NCBI GenBank assembly: GCA_050951725.1
Contig: JBMNJO010000001.1
Coordinates: 1,244,580-1,308,579, forward strand
Origin: DTU052 sp050951725
GTDB lineage: Bacteria; Bacillota; Syntrophomonadia; Syntrophomonadales; DTU052
DNA length: 64,000 bases
Direction of reading: 5' to 3'
Made by a program: the position numbers and the translations under genes. This document shows, piece after piece, positions 58,492 to 64,000 of the stretch (position 1 is its first letter; each line of letters starts with the position of its first letter). The notes beneath the pieces were generated by a model, which was given only the letters and a program-made list of their open reading frames with translations, ran no database searches and was not told the DNA's origin.

Positions 58492-60300
58492 ATGGGTAAC
58501 AGACATATACGATTTTCAGCCTACCAGTACGACTCGTGGGCTGGAGGCACGGAGATAACCCTGAACCTTTTACTTAAAGCGAACGGTGATTATTTTTACT
58601 CGGTCGACAACTCACGTCCCGACAAACGATTACCAGCAAGATATCGAAACTCAGTCCAGGAATTAAGCCGGTTGTTGGGTACGCCGGGCATTGCCCAGTT
58701 ACTTGAAGATTATTGCAGCACTAATAGTAATAAGTGTTGGACTCCTCACCCAGCAGCGTACCAGATAGTTGTGGAAGAGAATGGCGCCAGTTTATTAGAT
58801 TGGTCAAACCAAATCGGATTACTTTTTAAAGACCTGCCGGACGGTGTTTTAAACGATATCCGTAAGTCCTGCTTAGCCATCCTAAATAACCGTCCGGCCT
58901 ATGTGATTCCTCAAGATTATGTTGATTCATTGTCGCGAAATGGAGGTGCCCATGTGAATAACCAACCACCAAAGCCGAACTATTTCTGGGTTACTACCAA
59001 CCCCAAGTACTGGCAGTTGGACGTCATACGCGTGAAAAGCAAAGAGTTTTTCACCAGCATGAATGACCAAGGAAAGCCGAGGAACTACCAGTCATGTTTT
59101 GAAAAAGCAAAACCTGGCGACCGGGTGCTATTTTATGAGGCTCAACCTTCAAGTGCCATAGTTGCTGAAGGCATTGTTTCACAAGGACTACATATGGAAC
59201 AGGAATATCCAAGTCAAACTTCAGAAGAAGGAATTACCCTGCAATACATACGTGATATCGGACCGGTATCCATGCATCTATTACGGCAGATTCGGTCGTT
59301 AAACAATATTCTTCCTATAAAGATGAAAGCCAATGGGACGATCTTCGAGTTAAATGAATCAGAATTCCGTTACATATTGGATCTGGCGGCCCCGGAACCC
59401 GCCTTTGTCAAAGGGTTGATCTATATTGATCTGATGGAAGATGGCTACCAGGATCTGTTTGACATCCGGGCAGGAAGCCTAATCGGCCGGGCAACGATGA
59501 AGAATAATGATATCGTAATTCCAGTCCAGATTCGACCGGCCGGACCGTATACCCAAACAGACTTCGAAAGAGACCTAGAGGCTCTTTACGATAAGTTGAA
59601 GCGGATAATGTCTCTGTTGGCTTCAGGTTATACGATAAAACTGGTTTTTGAAGCGGGGATCGAATACGACATTCCTGATTGGTTTATGAACGAATGCCGC
59701 ACCTTAAACGTGACGATCGAATTTCGGATATCAGATACCATAGTTGTTGGGAGAATCATAGCTAGTCCGCATTTCATAGGTCTGATCATTCAGATCCATG
59801 TCCAATTTTCTCACGGAAGATCCAAATACACCCAGCAACAGTTTCACGTTGACTTGATGGACCTGTTAGAAAAAATTAAAATAATACAGCGCACCTATCC
59901 CGAGTATCGTATTGCTTTACTGTTTGAACTTGGGGGTAAACTGGAGTTACCTCCTGATTTTATTGATAAATGCCTTGATTTAGGGATTGAAATCGCCTTT
60001 GAGTTCCGATGTGGGAGTCTTACAGGAAGAATAGTACTGGGTAAATCATCGATTCTTGTACGGCTTGACATAGACGACGATTACACCCAGCAGGATTTTG
60101 AAAGGGATCTCCACTTATTGCTGAAAGAGTTAAAAGGTCTTAAGAAAAGGTATTTATTGAACATGAGGTTTCTGCTTTTCCCCGTTGGGGGGAATTTGAT
60201 AATACCCGAGTTGTTTGAGTATAACTGTAGGAAATTGGGGATAAGCATTCAAGGAAAATTCGATATAGATCAAGTATGGGACAATTGGGATTTTCTTTAG
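58492..60300 (+). CDS. EVE-domain protein with three C-terminal repeats
   Basis: A 602-residue protein in three parts. Residues 1-150 are an unrecognised domain. Residues 162-297 are an EVE (PUA-like) domain: NYFWVTTNPKYWQLD, then NYQSCFEKAKPGDRVLFYEA and AIVAEGIVSQG. EVE domains bind modified bases in DNA or RNA and are common in restriction and defence proteins. Residues 326-590 hold three ~85-residue repeats (326-411, 412-505, 506-590), each with YTQxxFxxDLxxLxxKxK, a F-x3-G strand, a P-x2-F turn and an xCxxLxI end. The repeat is unknown to me. GGGGGGCGG precedes the ATG. An internal GGAGGT before a GTG at 58954 could start a shorter form just before the EVE domain. Confidence 0.85.
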   Translation: MGNRHIRFSAYQYDSWAGGTEITLNLLLKANGDYFYSVDNSRPDKRLPARYRNSVQELSRLLGTPGIAQLLEDYCSTNSNKCWTPHPAAYQIVVEENGASLLDWSNQIGLLFKDLPDGVLNDIRKSCLAILNNRPAYVIPQDYVDSLSRNGGAHVNNQPPKPNYFWVTTNPKYWQLDVIRVKSKEFFTSMNDQGKPRNYQSCFEKAKPGDRVLFYEAQPSSAIVAEGIVSQGLHMEQEYPSQTSEEGITLQYIRDIGPVSMHLLRQIRSLNNILPIKMKANGTIFELNESEFRYILDLAAPEPAFVKGLIYIDLMEDGYQDLFDIRAGSLIGRATMKNNDIVIPVQIRPAGPYTQTDFERDLEALYDKLKRIMSLLASGYTIKLVFEAGIEYDIPDWFMNECRTLNVTIEFRISDTIVVGRIIASPHFIGLIIQIHVQFSHGRSKYTQQQFHVDLMDLLEKIKIIQRTYPEYRIALLFELGGKLELPPDFIDKCLDLGIEIAFEFRCGSLTGRIVLGKSSILVRLDIDDDYTQQDFERDLHLLLKELKGLKKRYLLNMRFLLFPVGGNLIIPELFEYNCRKLGISIQGKFDIDQVWDNWDFL

Positions 60301-60499
60301 GTAGTAATGCTACAAAGCACCGGAGCTCTCACCAATCGGATCTTGGTGAGGGTTCCCCCTCAACCTTTCAGTGCCCCATCAAACCGCCTCCCGCGACCGG
60401 CCGACTTCGCTTACTATGCGCCCCCCGATAAAAGAAGCTTTTCATCTCCCTTTGAAAGACAACAGTATATCGAGGGTGACATAAAATATTGCCGCCCTC

Positions 60500-60634
60500 G
60501 TGTTTGACTGGTTAGCCCGTCTGGAAACTGTGTATATCAGTCATGGTAAAAGCATCAGGGAGGACCTGGCATCAAGTATGTCGTATTCTAAAATTAGCCG
60601 GTTATGCGACCGGCAAGGTTGCCGATACGGATGA
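60500..60634 (+). CDS. Possible small protein upstream of the exonuclease
   Basis: A 44-codon frame (FDWLARLETVYISHGKSIRE then DLASSMSYSKISRLCDRQGC) from a GTG at 60500 to a TGA 10 bases before the exonuclease start. The composition is protein-like and helical, but no ribosome binding site is evident. It could be a small coupled gene or a remnant. The rest of the 60301-60643 gap holds two short hairpins (60328-60350 and about 60471-60500), one of which may end the EVE cassette transcript. Confidence 0.3.
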   Translation: MFDWLARLETVYISHGKSIREDLASSMSYSKISRLCDRQGCRYG

Positions 60635-60643
60635 AGGTTTGAT

Positions 60644-61237
60644 ATGAGTTTACATAAAAGAATGTATTCCGTGGGGGCAGTTGTCGATGTGGAGACAACG
60701 GGATTCAGCCCTGCACGCGATGAAATAATTGAATTGTGTATCGTCCTTTTTCGAAGTGATAATTCCGGGTTATACATAATTGAGGATGAATACATCGGGT
60801 TGCGTGAACCCTCTTGCGTTATCCATCCCGCGGCATCACGAGTGAACGGAATTACAATTGCGGATGTTTGTGGCAAAGACTTGGATTATAAGCGAGTATC
60901 AAGCCTGATTGATCGAGCTGAATTTCTTGTAGCCCATAATGCACCCTTTGATCGTAATTTTATGGCCTGCTTGTTTCCAGGTGTCAGAGAAAAAAGATGG
61001 TATTGTTCGATGGCTGGGATCAACTGGCGTGCCAAAGGGTGTCCAAGCCGTCGTCTCCAGGATTTATTACACTACCACGGAATAAATCCCGGCCGGGCGC
61101 ACCGAGCGAGCGACGATGTGAAAGCCACCTTGGAACTCCTGCATTATCGTCAAAAGAACGGACTGACCTATTTATCGGAATTGCTCGGTGACAGAGCCTG
61201 CTCAGATGCGATGAATTCAAGATTATTGGAAGGTTAG
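60644..61237 (+). CDS. DEDDh 3'-5' exonuclease (DnaQ-like)
   Basis: A 197-residue exonuclease of the DnaQ/RNase T superfamily. All acidic metal ligands of the DEDDh type are present: Asp15 and Glu17 in VVDVETTGF, Asp103 in HNAPFDRNF, His153 and Asp158 in HRASDD. The N- and C-termini have no polymerase or other fused domain, so it is a stand-alone exonuclease acting on DNA or RNA. GAAGG lies 6 bases before the ATG. It shares direction with the upstream EVE cassette, 343 bases away. Possible partner in nucleic-acid defence or repair; that is inference. Confidence 0.88.
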   Translation: MSLHKRMYSVGAVVDVETTGFSPARDEIIELCIVLFRSDNSGLYIIEDEYIGLREPSCVIHPAASRVNGITIADVCGKDLDYKRVSSLIDRAEFLVAHNAPFDRNFMACLFPGVREKRWYCSMAGINWRAKGCPSRRLQDLLHYHGINPGRAHRASDDVKATLELLHYRQKNGLTYLSELLGDRACSDAMNSRLLEG

Positions 61238-61434
61238 AAGGTTTTTAGTTATCTTCGTACTGTTTCTAACATGAGAATCATCCAATCCTGACAATTGTGT
61301 AATACCCGGGTAATTATAGATTCCTTTTTACCGATACCGATGCGGTATATGATATTTGACTGTAATGCAGGTTTAATTCATCTGTCGGCCGTGTCGCTCA
61401 AATGACATAGAGCGTTCAGAGAAATACTAAAACC

Positions 61435-61454
61435 GCCCCCCATTTCTGAGGGGC
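61435..61454 (-). terminator. Terminator after the cysteine-rich protein gene
   Basis: On the minus strand GCCCC-TCAGAAAT-GGGG(GG)C followed by GGTTTTAG, about 15 bases after the stop of the 247-residue protein gene. Because the exonuclease gene converges here, it may also act in reverse. Confidence 0.5.
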
Positions 61455-61469
61455 AGCTTTCCCCTGTGA

Positions 61470-62213
61470 TTACTGTTCATCGGGATCCGGGTAATCCCGG
61501 CGTAATCTTTGCATGACCGATTCTTTCATCTCATTAAACATTGCCGTGTGATATACGGCCAGATAATCCTCAATCTGATAAAATGGGCATACTCCGGGAC
61601 TACAGTCTGGGTGACAATCAGCCTTTTCACAGGCATCGCATTTCGTTTCTATCTCCTTTATAATATCATCCTTGAGAGTTGGCCGATTGCCTGCTTTCCC
61701 AAAGGCCTCCAGTTCTTCATACCAATCCACCGATATATCATGATAGGTCAGCTGCTTCGGGATTGCTGCATCAATCCCAGGATTGCTCTGGCAGCAACGT
61801 AGGCAGACTGGTAAAACAACCAGATCCCCGGCTGACCCCACAAATCCCACTTTTTCCTCTGCTTCTATGGGCTGTCCACAGACAGCACATCCAGCAAAAT
61901 AATCAAAGGCTTCCTCCATGTTTGACAATTCCAAAAAACCGAGAACGTTGTCCTTAGTAACCAGGCTATGTAAGTATTCGATATCACTGATCAAAAAGCC
62001 GCCCTTGGTGGTTTTGACCGCAAAGAACCCTTCCTCTCTCTTACCATCAAATGCCTCGGCATTGAAGGCTTTTTCGGGGAGTTCCTCCACCACCACCCAG
62101 GTGAAACTATCGGTCATAAAGGTAAACCTGACCGTGTTTTCGTCCAACACTAATTGTGGATACTCGTTACTGACCCAATTGCTCCGCTTTATTTTCGTTC
62201 CTGATTTAAACAT
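61470..62213 (-). CDS. Cysteine-rich hypothetical protein
   Basis: A 247-residue soluble protein. The first ~100 residues are beta-rich (SNEYPQLVLDENTVRFTFMTDSFTWVVVEELP, GGFLISDIEYLHSLV). They are followed by a zinc-ribbon-like pair (CAVCGQP ... PVCLRCC) and a C-terminal cysteine cluster, CDACEKADCHPDCSPGVCPFY, that could bind metal or an iron-sulfur cluster. AAGGAG lies 9 bases before the ATG. It follows the phosphatase gene by 27 bases on the same strand, so they form an operon. The family is not recognised. Confidence 0.75.
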   Translation of the reverse strand: MFKSGTKIKRSNWVSNEYPQLVLDENTVRFTFMTDSFTWVVVEELPEKAFNAEAFDGKREEGFFAVKTTKGGFLISDIEYLHSLVTKDNVLGFLELSNMEEAFDYFAGCAVCGQPIEAEEKVGFVGSAGDLVVLPVCLRCCQSNPGIDAAIPKQLTYHDISVDWYEELEAFGKAGNRPTLKDDIIKEIETKCDACEKADCHPDCSPGVCPFYQIEDYLAVYHTAMFNEMKESVMQRLRRDYPDPDEQ

Positions 62214-62240
62214 ATTTCTCTTCTCCTTCCCTCTACTTAA

Positions 62241-62897
62241 TTAAGCTAATTTCCGGCTACGGTGATTTACCGCTGGCACCTGATATACCCGGTTAATAAC
62301 CCCCTCAGAAATCTCCAGACCACTGAGGAAATAACCATAAACACAACCGGTGTCCAGTGCGATCTTGTTCCCCAGCTTTAATGGTGAGCTTTGCCCGTTA
62401 ATAATGAAGGTAGGTGTATGACCAAAAATGACCGTTCTGCCGAAATCAAAAGAACTCCGGTAGAATTCATCTCTAATCCACAACAGGTCGTTGGCACTCT
62501 GTTCCTCAAGATTAACCCCAGGTTTTAGCCCAGCATGAACATAGATAAAATGGTCATCAGCGAAGAACAACGGCAGGGATTTAAAAAACTCAATCTCACC
62601 TTTGATAGTGCCCCGCCTTTCGGCAAAGTCATGGGCTGTCCTCCAACTACCACGGTAATTGCCACAGTCAATCGCCATCTGCTCATGGTTACCGCGTAAC
62701 AGCACTATCTTGTCTTCGCCATAGGTATGCTGCAGGTTTTTCAGGAATTGCAGCAAATCGTAAGAGCGGGGCCCCCGGTCAATATAGTCCCCCAGTAAGA
62801 TCAACCTGTCTTGTGATAAATTGAGATTTGCATCGCCCAGCATAATCTGCAGTTCCTCCAAACACCCGTGGGTGTCTCCAACTACCAATGTTCTCAT
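62241..62897 (-). CDS. PPP-family protein phosphatase / ApaH-like phosphoesterase
   Basis: A 218-residue metallophosphoesterase. The three metal motifs of the PPP family are intact: GDTHG (about residues 7-11), GDYIDRGPRS (about 36-45) and GNHEQM (about 69-74); VHAG and FGHTP supply the distal histidines. Such enzymes act on phosphoserine/threonine or on diadenosine polyphosphates. Length fits bacterial PrpE/Ser-Thr phosphatases. GGAGGCGATCAC precedes the ATG. Operon with the cysteine-rich gene downstream; divergent from the HTH regulator. Confidence 0.9.
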   Translation of the reverse strand: MRTLVVGDTHGCLEELQIMLGDANLNLSQDRLILLGDYIDRGPRSYDLLQFLKNLQHTYGEDKIVLLRGNHEQMAIDCGNYRGSWRTAHDFAERRGTIKGEIEFFKSLPLFFADDHFIYVHAGLKPGVNLEEQSANDLLWIRDEFYRSSFDFGRTVIFGHTPTFIINGQSSPLKLGNKIALDTGCVYGYFLSGLEISEGVINRVYQVPAVNHRSRKLA

Positions 62898-62950
62898 GTG
62901 ATCGCCTCCTTTGTTTAAATTAATGCTACCTCGGTTAGCGAATACTTCCG

Positions 62951-62967
62951 ATGAAGCCGGGCTTCAT
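62951..62967. promoter_or_regulatory. Palindrome in divergent promoter region
   Basis: ATGAAGCC-G-GGCTTCAT, a perfect 17-base palindrome centred between the divergent phosphatase and regulator genes. A TATAAT box for the regulator lies at 63004-63009. The palindrome is a candidate operator for the regulator. Confidence 0.5.
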
Positions 62968-63035
62968 ATTTTTAATTACCGACCGTAACTGTACCCGCCA
63001 CGCTATAATAAACAAAGAAAGAGAGGGATAAAACC

Positions 63036-64000
63036 ATGGGTGATGACCTGCGGACACGCACCCTTGACCAGTTAATTGGAGAGGCTTTTGGCCGCAAGGG
63101 AAAGAAGGGCGCCAGAGATGCTGACATACTTAGAAACTGGTTTCGCAACTACTTCGGCGGCGAGGGTGACGGCAAAATATTAGAAACACCAGCGGCGGAA
63201 TCATTGGACGACATTTCTGATTTTCTATTTGGTATAGAATCCGGATTACGGTCATTCCCCAATGATAAACAAAGCCAAGCGAAACGTCTGCAAGCACTCC
63301 TTCGGTACCTGCAGAAACGATACGACTGCGCCATTGATCTAACCTTTTTGGATACCTTTATGATCCGGAGCCGTGAAGAACGCTTGCTGCAGATACTGAC
63401 CTACCTGCATAGCGGCAATAAGTCAAGGGCTGATATCGCTGAGGCTCTGGGCATAAGTGAGCGCACATTGAGTAATGATTTGGCCACCCTGATGGATGGG
63501 TTTGAATTCATGGGATACCAAATGAAGATATCTCAACTGAAGCAGGACAATTCTTATACTTCACTGATTCACCCGCTCTTTCTGGCCATGCGGACTGATG
63601 AGATTTTTTCTCTGACCGTTGGTCTTAAGCTGATCAGCAAAGGAACTGTTTTCGAGGAGAGCTTAAGCCGCCTTGCTGACATGGTATACAAGCAGCTATC
63701 CTCCCCGGCCAAGGTGATCATTGACCAACACTCAGAATCCCATGATATCTCTTACACTGATTCCGAAATGAAGTTCATCGATTCAATAACAGCACTTAAA
63801 ACGCGGGCCAAAGCCAATTTGCCGTATTTCTTAAAGGAACCGATTCCATGCCGGGTACTTTACAATAGTGGCGGCATGGAAAAATCGATAACTGGGATAA
63901 TGCGCCTTCACACTGATGGCAGTAATCGATGGGACAAAATCCGGATGGAAAATGAGGATGGGGAGATTATCATTGGAGTAAATGATGTCTTCTTGATTGA
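63036..64000 (+). CDS. HTH transcriptional regulator, WYL/YafY-like, cut by window end
   Basis: 321 codons are visible and the frame is still open at the window edge. A unique N-terminal part (MGDDLRTRTLDQLIGEAFGR...) is followed by a winged helix-turn-helix at about residues 112-165 (REERLLQILTYLHSGNKSRADIAEALGISERTLSNDLATLMDGFEFMGYQM), like the HTH of DeoR/WYL regulators. The later beta-rich region (VLYNSGGMEKSITGIMRLHTDGSNRWDKIRMENEDGEIIIGVNDVFLI) could be the ligand or WYL domain, but the defining residues are not clear. GAGAGG lies 9 bases before the ATG. WYL-type regulators often control defence islands, which suits this neighbourhood. Confidence 0.8.
   Translation, partial: MGDDLRTRTLDQLIGEAFGRKGKKGARDADILRNWFRNYFGGEGDGKILETPAAESLDDISDFLFGIESGLRSFPNDKQSQAKRLQALLRYLQKRYDCAIDLTFLDTFMIRSREERLLQILTYLHSGNKSRADIAEALGISERTLSNDLATLMDGFEFMGYQMKISQLKQDNSYTSLIHPLFLAMRTDEIFSLTVGLKLISKGTVFEESLSRLADMVYKQLSSPAKVIIDQHSESHDISYTDSEMKFIDSITALKTRAKANLPYFLKEPIPCRVLYNSGGMEKSITGIMRLHTDGSNRWDKIRMENEDGEIIIGVNDVFLI

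Noticed and set aside
60307..60507. 66-codon frame directly after the EVE gene
   Set aside because: Weak ribosome binding site, Pro/Arg-rich random-looking sequence and internal hairpins; no support as a gene.

Overview
The window looks like a chromosomal segment of a Gram-positive, spore-forming Firmicute of the Peptococcaceae/Syntrophomonadaceae type. The reasons are the fadN-fadA pair with long (~600 aa) acyl-CoA dehydrogenases, a two-headed acyl-CoA dehydratase activase, S-layer homology domains, a YtaF-type sporulation membrane protein, strong AGGAGG ribosome binding sites with many GTG/TTG starts, and the conserved polA-mutM-ytaF-coaE order. This taxonomic guess is inference; no rRNA gene is present.

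Layout. 0-8.4 kb: fatty-acid beta-oxidation (two acyl-CoA dehydrogenases, thiolase, fused hydroxyacyl-CoA dehydrogenase/enoyl-CoA hydratase). 8.8-12.2 kb: an operon of ECF sigma factor, zinc-finger anti-sigma factor and ABC exporter. 12.6-18.5 kb: UV endonuclease, zinc-ribbon protein, a five-PAS hybrid histidine kinase and a small membrane protein. 18.6-29.8 kb: a cell-surface block in which two paralogous ~865 aa secreted proteins (one broken by a one-base frameshift) flank a CHASE2 nucleotide cyclase and an SLH-FecR-IPT wall protein. 30-42.4 kb: TetR regulator divergent from the giant activase, uracil-DNA glycosylase, MASE3 kinase, acyl carrier protein and a membrane-anchored 5'-nucleotidase. 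42.4-46.6 kb: acyl-CoA ligase remnant, di-haem cytochrome, tRNA-Leu(GAG), and an SDR/TetR cassette bracketed by the tRNA and a decayed copy of it. 46.6-55.8 kb: housekeeping (peptide-binding protein, lytic transglycosylase, coaE, ytaF, mutM, polA) and a second sigma/anti-sigma pair. 56.2-64 kb: an accessory region beginning at tRNA-Leu(CAA), whose 3' tail is repeated twice in tandem. It carries a MazF toxin with a broken antitoxin, a run of four unrecognised co-directional genes ending in an EVE-domain protein with a threefold C-terminal repeat, a DEDDh exonuclease, a cysteine-rich protein, a PPP phosphatase and a truncated HTH regulator.

How the genes may work together. The 0-8 kb genes form a near-complete beta-oxidation set, and the ACP, activase, ligase remnant and SDR fit acyl-CoA metabolism. 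The FecR/SLH protein and CHASE2 cyclase are a plausible surface-sensing pair. The best candidate for an undescribed system is the 57.1-61.2 kb cassette (three small unknown genes, EVE-triple-repeat protein, DnaQ-like exonuclease), because its setting beside a tRNA with duplicated tails and a toxin resembles a genomic or defence island. Many starts were moved from the longest open frame to the codon that follows a good Shine-Dalgarno sequence; each case is stated.
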